64,000 bases of DNA, taken from the NCBI GenBank assembly GCA_948890655.1, contig CAQTYU010000004.1, positions 124,001 to 188,000 of the forward strand, in the 5' to 3' direction. The notes beneath the pieces were generated by a model. It was given only the letters and a program-made list of their open reading frames with translations, made no database searches and was not told the origin of the DNA. Below are positions 17,818-25,552 of this stretch, piece by piece; positions within the stretch are counted from its first letter, which is position 1, and every line of letters starts with the position of its first letter. This DNA comes from Christensenellaceae bacterium. Lineage in GTDB: Bacteria > Bacillota > Clostridia > Christensenellales > Borkfalkiaceae. A program made the position numbers and the translations under genes.

Positions 17818-18852
17818 ATGGGTAAAACAAAGAAAATATTAGTTGCGTTTGTTGTTGCAATTGTAACCGCTTTTTGCTTTGCAGGTTGCAATGCGAACAC
17901 GGATGAATTGCAACGCAGAATTGAAGAGCTGGAATCCCAACTTCAAGTTCGCGACGAAAAAATGGCGCAATTGGAGGAGTCCTTGGAGAAATTAACAGAA
18001 GAAAATTCGGGTGCAATTTATACGGTTCAAGAAGCCTACGATAACGGATATTTGACTAAGGCGGACTTAATGAGTATAGCTTATTATCATAACGGCGGGC
18101 GGCAGCATAACGAGCAAATAATGGATGAAGCATATAACCCCGCGCCGAAAATGCCCGAGACGTTGAACGATAAAACGGAATTATTAATCAAAAGAGTAGC
18201 GGCAAAAGATTATAGAGATAATTACGATATAACCGAAGCGGAAGCAAGCGGGTTTACAATAACCGAATACGACGGTACTTACGGCGATTGTATAGCGGTA
18301 ATGACGGAAGACGAATATACGGGCTATACCTGTGCAACAAGAATTGACACGATAGCTGGAGTAAATATTTATTATAATAACGGGAACTCAATTCGGATTT
18401 GGAAAAAGAACGGCGGTAGCGTTGTGGAAATTAAAAGCGAAAAGATAGTAGAAACCACCTTGTATAGCAACATGGATAACAGCAAAGATTTTATTGCCAT
18501 ATGCAATTCTCTTGACGAGTTCAAGGAAAAATGCATAAGCAACGGTTACGATTTTTTCGACGAAAATAAAGACCACGGTTATTATAATTCCGAAGTGGGG
18601 GAAAAGTTGCGCGGATATACTGACAAATACTTTGAAAATAAAGCGTTCTTGGTTTGCGCATTTTACAAAAGCTCTGATGCAGGACAATATCTCGTTAATG
18701 GGGTTAAAGTGAAATCAAACAAGTTAACTTTATTTGTAAAATATCCGAGAAGCAATACCGCAGACTGTGTTCTGAATGACGTTTTTTTGGTTGTCGGAAT
18801 AGATAAGTCGTCCGTTGCAAGTATAACAGAATTAGATTATATTATAGTTTGA
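17818..18852 (+). CDS. Lipoprotein with an N-terminal coiled coil, function unknown
   Basis: The 344-aa protein begins with a lipoprotein signal peptide whose lipobox is CFAGC (Cys at residue 23). Residues about 27-62 form a heptad-rich coiled coil (ELQRRIEELESQLQ). The remainder shows no family I recognise. It should be anchored to the outer face of the membrane. The ribosome site is GGGAGG. A TATAAT at 17781-17786 lies upstream. It sits between the two plsY-end repeats. Confidence 0.85.
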   Translation: MGKTKKILVAFVVAIVTAFCFAGCNANTDELQRRIEELESQLQVRDEKMAQLEESLEKLTEENSGAIYTVQEAYDNGYLTKADLMSIAYYHNGGRQHNEQIMDEAYNPAPKMPETLNDKTELLIKRVAAKDYRDNYDITEAEASGFTITEYDGTYGDCIAVMTEDEYTGYTCATRIDTIAGVNIYYNNGNSIRIWKKNGGSVVEIKSEKIVETTLYSNMDNSKDFIAICNSLDEFKEKCISNGYDFFDENKDHGYYNSEVGEKLRGYTDKYFENKAFLVCAFYKSSDAGQYLVNGVKVKSNKLTLFVKYPRSNTADCVLNDVFLVVGIDKSSVASITELDYIIV

Positions 18853-18874
18853 TTAAATAACAGGGTGGATTTAT

Positions 18875-19285
18875 ATGAAGAACACAAGGAAAATCACATT
18901 AGTATCTTTATTAGCTGTTTTTGTTGTTGCAATTTTAACGGCGTTTTCCTTTGCGGGTTGCGGTAATAAAAATGTGACTACGTATTTTTTGGATGACGTG
19001 TTGGTGAACGATACGTTTGAAATCACCGTAAAATCGAGAGGCGGTACGCCTTATGAATGGCATTATGAAATTAATGGTAAGTCGGGGATTGAATATATTG
19101 CGGAAACACATATTCCGGAAAACGATGATCCGGATGTTATGGGAGGCGTTGTTAAAGTGACATTTACGTTTAAGGCGACGAAAACCGGTTTTTGTGAGAT
19201 TAAATTAATTTATCAAATTATAGGCGAAGATGAACCGCCTCTTGAAATTAATTTGTATAAGATTCAAGTTGTAGCTGATAAATAA
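18875..19285 (+). CDS. Lipoprotein with a chagasin-like (inhibitor I42-type) fold
   Basis: The 136-aa protein has a lipobox FAGC (Cys near residue 29). The mature part has the layout of chagasin-family cysteine-protease inhibitors: GGTPYEWHYEI in place of the NPTTGY loop, GGVVKVTFTFKATKTG, then LIYQIIGEDEPP in place of the RPW loop. The match is by layout only and the key inhibitor loops are diverged, so inhibitor activity is uncertain. It lies 22 nt after the coiled-coil lipoprotein. Confidence 0.7.
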   Translation: MKNTRKITLVSLLAVFVVAILTAFSFAGCGNKNVTTYFLDDVLVNDTFEITVKSRGGTPYEWHYEINGKSGIEYIAETHIPENDDPDVMGGVVKVTFTFKATKTGFCEIKLIYQIIGEDEPPLEINLYKIQVVADK

Positions 19286-19305
19286 TTTATTTAGGGGGGA
19301 ATATT

Positions 19306-19404
19306 ATGAAATCAACTAAGAATAAAAAATTAAATTTAATTAAAAATGTTATTTTGTTCGTTATAAACTTTTTGCATGGTTCGCCCACCGCAAAAATATT
19401 TTAA
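19306..19404 (+). pseudogene. Truncated third gene fused to the plsY-end repeat
   Basis: A strong ribosome site (AGGGGGGA) precedes ATG 19306. Fifteen codons (MKSTKNKKLNLIKNV) look like the start of another exported protein. The frame then runs into the duplicated plsY sequence and stops at 19404. It looks like the 5' end of a lost gene cut by the duplication event. Confidence 0.6.
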
Positions 19405-19501
19405 AGCTTCTTGCGGGTGAAGAACACCATACGTCGGTTGTAAAGCATAAAAAGAAATAAAATCAAAGGGCGCGCCGCGGATGCGGCGCGCCCTTTGATT
19501 T
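19351..19501 (+). repeat. Direct repeat of the plsY 3' end, truncated copy
   Basis: This is a near-identical copy of 17562-17708 without the rest of plsY. Its terminator hairpin has been extended to a perfect 19-bp stem. Confidence 0.85.
19460..19501. terminator. Bidirectional intrinsic terminator
   Basis: The arms AAATCAAAGGGCGCGCCGC and its exact complement (19483-19501) make a perfect 19-bp stem with loop GGAT. It can serve the duplicated segment on the plus strand and the gene at 19511-19990 on the minus strand. Confidence 0.8.
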
Positions 19502-19510
19502 ACCTATTAT

Positions 19511-19990
19511 TTACTTTTTATCTCCGTCGACGTCGTTTTCCACTGAGTTTATCGTGTACTCGATGTTGCTATTAGCCTTTAACAGTTCTTCTATAAAATC
19601 TTCGTACCATTCTTCCTTGACCACGATAATTATAAAATTGTTTTCGTCAAAGTAAACGCTTAACTTTTTTGTTTTCCTGTCAAGCACCACACTTTGTATT
19701 TTGTCTATGTCGTAAGTGCTTTTAATTATCCCGAAGCTTGTTTTAAACTTTTTGTCTTTAATCTGATAATAAGAGGACAGTATCAGGCTAAGCAGTAAGA
19801 CGAACGCTGCTACTGATACAAAGTACATCAGAACGTATCTTAAAATAGGATAAAAAGCGTTTGCCGCTTCGTCTATACCGTCGGCAAAAACGAAGTAAGT
19901 ATTGAGCCCGAACGCCGCGACGGAAAGGGCTATCCCAATCCATATAAACGCCGTCATCAGTTTGGTAAATTTGTACTTATAGGTTTTCAT
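19511..19990 (-). CDS. Membrane protein with a PH-like C-terminal domain, unknown function
   Basis: The 159-aa protein has two transmembrane helices (about residues 12-35 and 50-75). A soluble domain follows, with a beta-rich pattern like bacterial PH domains (YDIDKIQSVVLDRKTKKLSVYFDENNFIIIVV) and an acidic tail. I do not recognise an exact family. Its ATG lies exactly 6 nt after a perfect TATAAT, so the message should be leaderless. Confidence 0.8.
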   Translation of the reverse strand: MKTYKYKFTKLMTAFIWIGIALSVAAFGLNTYFVFADGIDEAANAFYPILRYVLMYFVSVAAFVLLLSLILSSYYQIKDKKFKTSFGIIKSTYDIDKIQSVVLDRKTKKLSVYFDENNFIIIVVKEEWYEDFIEELLKANSNIEYTINSVENDVDGDKK

Positions 19991-19996
19991 ACCGAT

Positions 19997-20025
19997 ATTA
20001 TAACCTTAAACGGCAAAAAAATCAA
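19997..20025 (-). promoter_or_regulatory. Leaderless-type promoter of the PH-like membrane protein gene
   Basis: On the minus strand TTGATT (20020-20025), a 17-nt spacer and TATAAT (19997-20002), then 6 nt (ATCGGT) to the ATG at 19990. There is no ribosome site. Confidence 0.8.
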
Positions 20026-20031
20026 CTTAAA

Positions 20032-20208
20032 TTATACGGGTGTACCGTCCTTAAAATCGAAGCGCACTTTGGGCATGGCCGTCTCTTCGCTTATAATCCC
20101 GTAATCGAAAATCGAAGCTTTGCCGCCTTGCGTTGTGTCGCAGCCCGCAAAGCAAGCTGCAGCGCCCGCCGCAATTAACGTAACTGCAAAAATAAAAGCT
20201 TTTTTCAT
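20032..20208 (-). CDS. Very short lipoprotein, possibly a remnant
   Basis: From ATG 20208 the 58-aa product has a clear lipoprotein signal (MKKAFIFAVTLIAAGAAACFAGC). Only about 35 mature residues follow, ending VRFDFKDGTPV. There is no ribosome site and no convincing promoter. The abrupt end suggests a truncated copy of a longer lipoprotein. Confidence 0.5.
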   Translation of the reverse strand: MKKAFIFAVTLIAAGAAACFAGCDTTQGGKASIFDYGIISEETAMPKVRFDFKDGTPV

Positions 20209-20310
20209 ATTATCAGTATGTAAATTTTTTCCATTCGTATTCATTTGCTTGTAAAAAAAAAAGTTCCGTGCTAAAATCAAGTCGTCTGAACTTAAAGGTT
20301 CGTCCTGAGG

Positions 20311-20374
20311 GTAAAGGAAAATCGAAGCATACCGCGCGGTATGCCTTTTGCCTTTGCCTTACTTTAAATAAAGT
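20311..20374 (+). promoter_or_regulatory. Structured leader upstream of the TM1266-ABC operon
   Basis: GGTAAAGG pairs with CCTTTGCC around an inner hairpin (GCATACCGC with GCGGTATGC, 20327-20344). A small ACTTT-AAAGT hairpin follows, and then GAGGTTTTTTT just before the ATG. It does not match the TPP, guanidine or other riboswitch consensus sequences I know. It could be an attenuator or simply a terminator. Confidence 0.45.
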
Positions 20375-20385
20375 GAGGTTTTTTT

Positions 20386-20634
20386 ATGCAAGAAAACAGG
20401 CTTGCCGTCATAAGCGTTATAGTCGAAAACAGAGAAGTAAGTCCTCAGATAAACGCACTATTGTCGGAATTCGGGGAATACGTTATCGGCAGAATGGGTA
20501 TCCCTTATAAAGAAAAAGGCGTTTCAATCATAAGTATTGCCGTAGACGCCCCTGCGGAAATTATCAACAGGCTTACGGGCAAAATCGGAATGCTTAACGG
20601 GGTAACCGCAAAAACCTTAATGCACAAATCGTAA
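20386..20634 (+). CDS. TM1266-family putative iron-only hydrogenase system regulator
   Basis: The 82-aa protein has the ACT-like ferredoxin fold pattern of the TM1266 family (RLAVISVIVENREVSPQINALLSEFGEYVIGRMGIPY). The family is named for its link to FeFe-hydrogenase maturation genes, and its biochemical role is unsettled. The ribosome site is GTGAGG. It lies 12 nt before a NitT/TauT-type ABC operon, so it may sense or serve that transporter here. Confidence 0.85.
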   Translation: MQENRLAVISVIVENREVSPQINALLSEFGEYVIGRMGIPYKEKGVSIISIAVDAPAEIINRLTGKIGMLNGVTAKTLMHKS

Positions 20635-20646
20635 CAGGAGAAATAT

Positions 20647-21642
20647 ATGAAAAAATTTTTAACGACTGTTTTAAGTTCGGTTTTAATAGGCGTATCTTCG
20701 CTCGGTTTTACGGCGTGCAAGGGCGTCGACGGCACGGGGATAGATGTGTTCGTTCCCGACGGCGCACCCGCGCTTGCAATCGCACAGCTTTTAGCCGAGG
20801 AGCATAATTTCGGTAAAGACGTAAATTATCACGTCGTGGACGCAAACGACGTTACGTCCCGCGTAACTTATGACGATATGAACAAGAATGCAGATATTTG
20901 TATTTTGCCCGTAAACGACGCAAGTAAACTTTTAGGGGACGGCTCTTCGTATAAAATGCTCGGCACTGTGACCCACGGCAATCTTTATCTCGTTTCGGCA
21001 ACCGACAAGGTTGCGCTTACCCCCGCTAATTTTGCCGAAGAAATTTCGGGCAAAAAGTTGGGGGTGGTGCAAATGACTAAATTCCCCGGCGCGCTCACGA
21101 AATTGGTTTTAAGCGAGTACGGCGTTTCGGAAAGCGTTACCCTGCAAGCCGTTCAGCCTACGGAGGTTGCGGGCGACGGCTCGGAATTAGATTATTTCGT
21201 AATTCCAGAACCCGCCGCAAGCACGAGGGTGAGCAACGCCAACTTGAATTTAAAACAAGCCGGCAGTATGCAGGAACTTTACGGCGGTGAAAACGGCTAT
21301 CCCCAAGCGGTGTTGGTCGCAAAAAACAGTCTGATTGAAAGCTCCCCCGAATTTGTATCCTTGTTTACTTCCGCAGTTGCTTCAAGCGCTCAGTGGCTTT
21401 TGAACGACGGCGTTTCAACCGAAGAGATTTTGAACGCGATAAAATCACATTATCCCGACCCGGAAAACACTATGCCCGCCTTCAACAAGCTAACAAAGTC
21501 CGTAATAAAAAATTGCGCCGTGCGTTTCGTAAGCGCGGCGGATTGCAAGACGGAAGTTAAAACGTTTCTTACCAAACTCAAAAATATAAATCCCGCTTTT
21601 GCAAGCGAAGTCACGGACGGTTTCTTTTATATAAATGCTTAA
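20647..21642 (+). CDS. NitT/TauT-type ABC transporter substrate-binding lipoprotein
   Basis: The 331-aa protein has a lipobox-like FTAC (Cys near residue 24). The rest is a periplasmic-binding-protein type II fold resembling SsuA/ThiY proteins (VFVPDGAPALAIAQLL, ICILPVNDASKLLGDG, LGVVQMTKFPGALTKLVL). It should capture the ligand outside the membrane for the permease encoded next. The ligand is unknown. The ribosome site is CAGGAG. It overlaps the permease gene by 8 nt. Confidence 0.88.
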   Translation: MKKFLTTVLSSVLIGVSSLGFTACKGVDGTGIDVFVPDGAPALAIAQLLAEEHNFGKDVNYHVVDANDVTSRVTYDDMNKNADICILPVNDASKLLGDGSSYKMLGTVTHGNLYLVSATDKVALTPANFAEEISGKKLGVVQMTKFPGALTKLVLSEYGVSESVTLQAVQPTEVAGDGSELDYFVIPEPAASTRVSNANLNLKQAGSMQELYGGENGYPQAVLVAKNSLIESSPEFVSLFTSAVASSAQWLLNDGVSTEEILNAIKSHYPDPENTMPAFNKLTKSVIKNCAVRFVSAADCKTEVKTFLTKLKNINPAFASEVTDGFFYINA

Positions 21643-22420
21643 AAAATTCTTTACACAGCGAAAAATTAATATAATTGGCTCCGTTGCCGCGCTCGTTTTA
21701 ATGTGGCTGTTTTGGTTAATTGCCTATTACGGCGTGGGCAACGGTAATATAGTGCCGTCGTTCGGTGAGACTATAACGTGTTTTTGGCAATTTTTATGGG
21801 ACGGCGAGTTCTGGACGGCTGTGGGCAATTCTCTTTTGCGTACGTTGCTTGCGTTCGTAATCTCGTTTTTGCTTGCCGCGGCTTTTACGGCTTTCGGGCT
21901 GCTTGGCAGTTGGTGCAAAGCTTTAATTAAGCCCATAACCGTCATCATCCGCACTCTGCCTACTATGGCGGTAATTTTAATAATATTCAAAATCACGTAC
22001 GGCAACAGGACCTTGTCGCCGGTAATCGTCACCGTTTTGGTGCTGTTTCCGATGATTTACTCCCAGCTCACTGCGGCGGCGGAGGGTATAGACGGCGGCA
22101 TAAAAGAAATGGCGGAGGTCTACGGCGTAAGCAAAAAAGGAAGGCTTTTTAAAATCTATTTGCCCCTCGCATCCCCAGCCGTCTTTTCTCAGACTGGCGC
22201 AAATATATCTTTGGGGCTGAAAGTGATGATTTCTTCGGAAGTTCTCGTCAACACCGCAAAAGGGCTTGGCGGAATGATGCAGACGAGTAGCGGTGCGGGC
22301 GAGATTGCCCGTCTTGCCGCGCTCACGCTTGCCGCCGTAATTTTGGGGCTTATAATAGAGCTTGCCTTTTCACAATTTAAAAGAATAAATAAGAAGTGGC
22401 AGGGGAAAAAGAATGATTAA
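21635..22420 (+). CDS. NitT/TauT-type ABC transporter permease
   Basis: The 261-aa SsuC-like inner-membrane permease has six or so helices. The coupling helix EAA motif (EMAEVYGVSKKGRLFKIYLPLASP, about residues 151-174) docks to the ATPase. It overlaps both neighbours by 8 nt, so the three subunits are translationally coupled. Confidence 0.92.
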   Translation: MLKKFFTQRKINIIGSVAALVLMWLFWLIAYYGVGNGNIVPSFGETITCFWQFLWDGEFWTAVGNSLLRTLLAFVISFLLAAAFTAFGLLGSWCKALIKPITVIIRTLPTMAVILIIFKITYGNRTLSPVIVTVLVLFPMIYSQLTAAAEGIDGGIKEMAEVYGVSKKGRLFKIYLPLASPAVFSQTGANISLGLKVMISSEVLVNTAKGLGGMMQTSSGAGEIARLAALTLAAVILGLIIELAFSQFKRINKKWQGKKND

Positions 22421-23054
22421 AATTAAAAATCTCACAAAAAAATACGGCGAACTTACAGTTTACGATAACTTCAACCTTGAACTCAAAGATGGCGAAATCA
22501 CTTGTATTTTAGGCGAAAGCGGATGCGGTAAAACCACTCTTTTGAACTGTATAGCCCGCCTTACCGAATATGATGGCGAAATATCTGAAGTCAAATGTTC
22601 CTACGTTTTCCAATCCCCGCGCCTAGTGCCAAATTTAACGGTTGCGGGCAACCTTAAGCTTATCCGCAAGGATGAAAAAGCTATCGACGGGATTTTAGAA
22701 AAAGTCCGTTTAACAGATAAAAAGAACGCGTACCCCGTCGAACTTTCGGGCGGGCAGGCACAGCGTGCGGCTATCGCCCGTGCGTTTCTCTATGACGGCG
22801 ATTTCATATTGATGGACGAACCATTTTTCTCGCTTGACTTAAAGCTTAAGAAAGAAATTTCCGAACTGTTTATAAAAATTCAACGCGACAGCGGAAGAGG
22901 CGCATTGTTTGTAACTCACTCTGCCGACGAAGCGTTGGACATTGCCGATAGAATTTTGGTTATAAACGATGGTGCAATCGTTTTGGACGTTTCCGCAGTC
23001 GGCGCGGATAAGGCTGAGTTGCGCAAGCGATTAATTGACGAGTTAATCGCTTGA
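22413..23054 (+). CDS. NitT/TauT-type ABC transporter ATP-binding protein
   Basis: The 213-aa ATPase has Walker A GESGCGKTTLL (near residue 33), the signature LSGGQAQR (near 113), Walker B FILMDEPF and the H-loop THSADEAL. It powers the adjacent permease. It is slightly short for the family (usually about 240-260 aa) at the C terminus. Confidence 0.93.
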   Translation: MIKIKNLTKKYGELTVYDNFNLELKDGEITCILGESGCGKTTLLNCIARLTEYDGEISEVKCSYVFQSPRLVPNLTVAGNLKLIRKDEKAIDGILEKVRLTDKKNAYPVELSGGQAQRAAIARAFLYDGDFILMDEPFFSLDLKLKKEISELFIKIQRDSGRGALFVTHSADEALDIADRILVINDGAIVLDVSAVGADKAELRKRLIDELIA

Positions 23055-23080
23055 CAAACGAATAATTTGAATTTTATAAT
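23051..23080 (+). promoter_or_regulatory. Promoter of mscL
   Basis: TTGACA (23051-23056), an 18-nt spacer and TATAAT (23075-23080). It overlaps the stop codon of the ABC ATPase gene. Confidence 0.75.
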
Positions 23081-23109
23081 AAAATAAAATTTTAAACAGG
23101 AGTTGCAGA

Positions 23110-23673
23110 ATGAAGAAATTTTTTAAAGAATTTAAAGATTTTATAACACGTGGAAACGTCTTGGACATGGCTGTCGGCGTTATCGTCGGCGGCGCGTTCA
23201 CCGCAATTATTACCGCGCTTACGGGTCAGATTTTACAGCCGCTTATCAACTGGTTGCTTGCCGGCGCGACGGGAGAAGGGCTTGAAGCTGCGGTTACTAT
23301 GCTTAAACCCGCATACGACGACGCGGGTGTCTTGGATTTGGCGAACTCGATTTACATAAATTGGGGCGCATTCATTACCGCAATTATAAACTTTATTCTC
23401 GTTGCATTTATTCTCTTCTGCATAGTTAAAACGATAAACAGCGTTCGCGCAGGCGGCAAAAAGCTTGCGGATAAACAGAAGAAAGCTATTGATAAGAAAC
23501 TTAAAAAGGGTCAAATTTCCGAAGAGGAAGCAGCCAAAGCCAAGGCTGAAATCGAAACTCCCGCAGAAGCGGCACCTACAGTTGCCGCCGTTACAACGGA
23601 ACAGCTTCTTGCCGAAATCCGCGACCTTTTGAAAGAGCAGAAAGCAAACGGTTCAACCGAAGAAAACAAGTAA
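23110..23673 (+). CDS. mscL: Large-conductance mechanosensitive channel MscL
   Basis: The 187-aa protein is a MscL pore subunit that opens under osmotic downshock. The N-terminal amphipathic helix and TM1 are classic (KFFKEFKDFITRGNVLDMAVGVIVGGAFTAIITAL), and TM2 lies near residues 78-105. The cytoplasmic tail is longer than usual (family about 130-150 aa), with a Lys/Ala/Glu-rich extension ending in a predicted helix. The ribosome site is CAGGAG. Confidence 0.94.
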   Translation: MKKFFKEFKDFITRGNVLDMAVGVIVGGAFTAIITALTGQILQPLINWLLAGATGEGLEAAVTMLKPAYDDAGVLDLANSIYINWGAFITAIINFILVAFILFCIVKTINSVRAGGKKLADKQKKAIDKKLKKGQISEEEAAKAKAEIETPAEAAPTVAAVTTEQLLAEIRDLLKEQKANGSTEENK

Positions 23674-23678
23674 TAATT

Positions 23679-23711
23679 AAACGCGCCCGCGAACGTGCGG
23701 GCGCGTTTTCC
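23679..23711 (+). terminator. Intrinsic terminator after mscL
   Basis: AAACGCGCCCGC and GCGGGCGCGTTT form a 12-bp stem, followed by TCC. Confidence 0.8.
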
Positions 23712-23841
23712 GTTTGTCAAGCGTTTGGAACGGATAAAAGTAAAATTTTTATCAGGTATTTCATAAAAAATATCTTCTAAACGTTTTTATTTTGTCAATA
23801 TGTTGTGTTATAATTGAATTATCTTTTACAAATATTGTGTG

Positions 23842-24162
23842 TCAGCGCACAACTATAAAGGACAACCCCGAGGAATACGCAAGATAGAAAAAGTAAATAT
23901 TCAGTACGGCAACCACGGGCATTAAAATCATAAAAAGAATATTTTTAATTCTGTATCGCATTACGAACATACTTACGTAAATTGCAAGCGCCCCGCCGAG
24001 AATCGCCGCGAGAATAATTTTCCCGTCGCCTGTCGGCTTTGCGGGATTGTCTCCGAATTCGTTTCGTTGAGATACGAGCAGCATAACCGCATAACAGTTT
24101 ACGGCAACTATATACACCGACAAAATTATATACAGAAGTACCATACGGGTAGTATGCTTCAT
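23842..24162 (-). CDS. Small membrane protein, DUF1294-like
   Basis: The 106-aa protein has three hydrophobic segments. The middle part (IILAAILGGALAIYVSMFVMRYRIKN) resembles the GG...GM...RHK pattern of DUF1294 membrane proteins. There is no ribosome site, and the -10 box at leaderless spacing is poor, so the start is uncertain. It is transcribed towards mscL and away from purE. Confidence 0.65.
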   Translation of the reverse strand: MKHTTRMVLLYIILSVYIVAVNCYAVMLLVSQRNEFGDNPAKPTGDGKIILAAILGGALAIYVSMFVMRYRIKNILFMILMPVVAVLNIYFFYLAYSSGLSFIVVR

Positions 24163-24254
24163 AATTTAAAATAAATTGCATAAAGGCTGTGCGTTTTTGC
24201 ATCGCTTGCTTATTTGCAATTTTGAAAGATATAAAACAGCACGAGAGGTCGCTT

Positions 24255-24758
24255 ATGCCTAAGATAGCCGTATTAATGGGTAGCAAATCGGATATGTGCG
24301 TGGTCAAACCCGCAGTTTCCGTGATAAAAAGCTTCGGCGTTGAAGCGGAAGTGCGCGTTATATCCGCTCACCGTACGCCCGAAGAAGCGCGCGACTTTTC
24401 TTTGAACGCGAAAGCAAACGGGGTTGAGGTTATAATCTGTGCGGCAGGAAAGGCGGCGCACCTCGGCGGAGTAATCGCCGCGAGCACGACGCTTCCCGTA
24501 ATAGGCTTGCCCGTAAAAACGGATATGATGGGCGGGCTCGACAGCTTGCTTTCAATCGTGCAGATGCCTTCGGGTATACCGGTTGCTACGGTCGGTGTAA
24601 ACGCGGGTGAGAACGCGGGGCTTCTTGCCTTGCAGATTTTGGGTATAAAATATCCCGAAATCGCCGCAAAGCTTGCAGACTATAAACTTAAAATGAAGGA
24701 TAAGATAAATTCCGACGACGCCGCTATTCAGGCAGAGATAGAGGAAATCTTAGCATAA
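24255..24758 (+). CDS. purE: 5-(carboxyamino)imidazole ribonucleotide mutase PurE
   Basis: This 167-aa class I PurE converts N5-CAIR to CAIR in purine synthesis. Motifs are VLMGSKSDM (residue 6), SAHRTPEEA and AGKAAHLGGVIAAST. The start is ATG 24255, behind GAGAGG; an in-frame upstream ATG would add a non-homologous 22 residues. Class I enzymes normally work with PurK, which is not in this window. It opens the purine cluster. Confidence 0.94.
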   Translation: MPKIAVLMGSKSDMCVVKPAVSVIKSFGVEAEVRVISAHRTPEEARDFSLNAKANGVEVIICAAGKAAHLGGVIAASTTLPVIGLPVKTDMMGGLDSLLSIVQMPSGIPVATVGVNAGENAGLLALQILGIKYPEIAAKLADYKLKMKDKINSDDAAIQAEIEEILA

Positions 24759-24781
24759 CCGCAATTTATATTGCGGTTATT
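24757..24781 (+). terminator. Hairpin between purE and purC, weak terminator
   Basis: AACCGCAAT and ATTGCGGTT form a 9-bp stem with a TTAT loop right after the purE stop. The following ATTTATATT is a poor U-tract. It may trim purE message or partly reduce read-through. Confidence 0.5.
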
Positions 24782-24826
24782 TATATTGTAAACTAAAATT
24801 TTTATATATTTAAGGAGACCATCCGA

Positions 24827-25552
24827 ATGGAAAAAACGAAGCAACTTTACGAGGGTAAGGCAAAAAAGGTTTATGCAACCGAAAATCCCGATTACGTTAT
24901 CGTGTCTTATAAAGATGACGCGACGGCTTTCAACGGGCTTAAAAAGGGCACGATTTCGGGCAAGGGCGTAATCAACAATAAGATGAGCAACCTTATGATG
25001 ACTATGCTTGAAAAGAATGGTATTCCCACGCATCTTGTCGGGCAGATTGACGACAGGAATACAGTCGTTAAAAAAGTTGAAATCATTCCTCTCGAGGTTA
25101 TTATAAGAAACGTTGCCGCAGGCAGTTTTTCAAAGAGGTACGGAGTACCCGAAGGTACAGCGTTCTTCGCTCCCACGATTGAGTTTTCTTATAAAAACGA
25201 CTATTTGGGCGACCCGCTTATCAACGATTATCACGCGCTTGCGCTGAATCTTGCAACCAAGGAAGAAATTGAAACCATAAAAAATATGGCGTTTGCAGTT
25301 AACGACGCTATGAAAGCCTTTTTCAAGGAACTTAACATTGACTTAATAGACTTCAAACTTGAATTCGGCAGATTTAAAGGGCAAATCGTTCTTGCTGATG
25401 AAATTTCTCCCGATACGTGCCGCTTCTGGGAAGCGGGCTCTTGGGATGCGACCGATCACGTAAGCCTTGACAAAGACAGATTCCGCCGTGATTTGGGCGG
25501 AGTAGAAGACGCTTACGCTGAGATTTTTAAGCGCATTACGGAGAACGGTTAA
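24827..25552 (+). CDS. purC: SAICAR synthetase PurC
   Basis: This 241-aa enzyme joins aspartate to CAIR with ATP. Motifs are LYEGKAKKVYAT (residue 6), VEIIPLEVIIRNVAAGSF (near 86), LIDFKLEFGRF and LADEISPDTCRFW. The ribosome site is AAGGAGA. Its stop overlaps the purF start by 1 nt (TAATG). Confidence 0.95.
   Translation: MEKTKQLYEGKAKKVYATENPDYVIVSYKDDATAFNGLKKGTISGKGVINNKMSNLMMTMLEKNGIPTHLVGQIDDRNTVVKKVEIIPLEVIIRNVAAGSFSKRYGVPEGTAFFAPTIEFSYKNDYLGDPLINDYHALALNLATKEEIETIKNMAFAVNDAMKAFFKELNIDLIDFKLEFGRFKGQIVLADEISPDTCRFWEAGSWDATDHVSLDKDRFRRDLGGVEDAYAEIFKRITENG

Noticed and set aside
20281..20385. TPP or guanidine riboswitch before the ABC operon
   Set aside because: The region has hairpins, but conserved riboswitch core sequences are not present.
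24165..24254. Purine riboswitch upstream of purE
   Set aside because: No three-way junction with the conserved loop sequences could be found in the leader.
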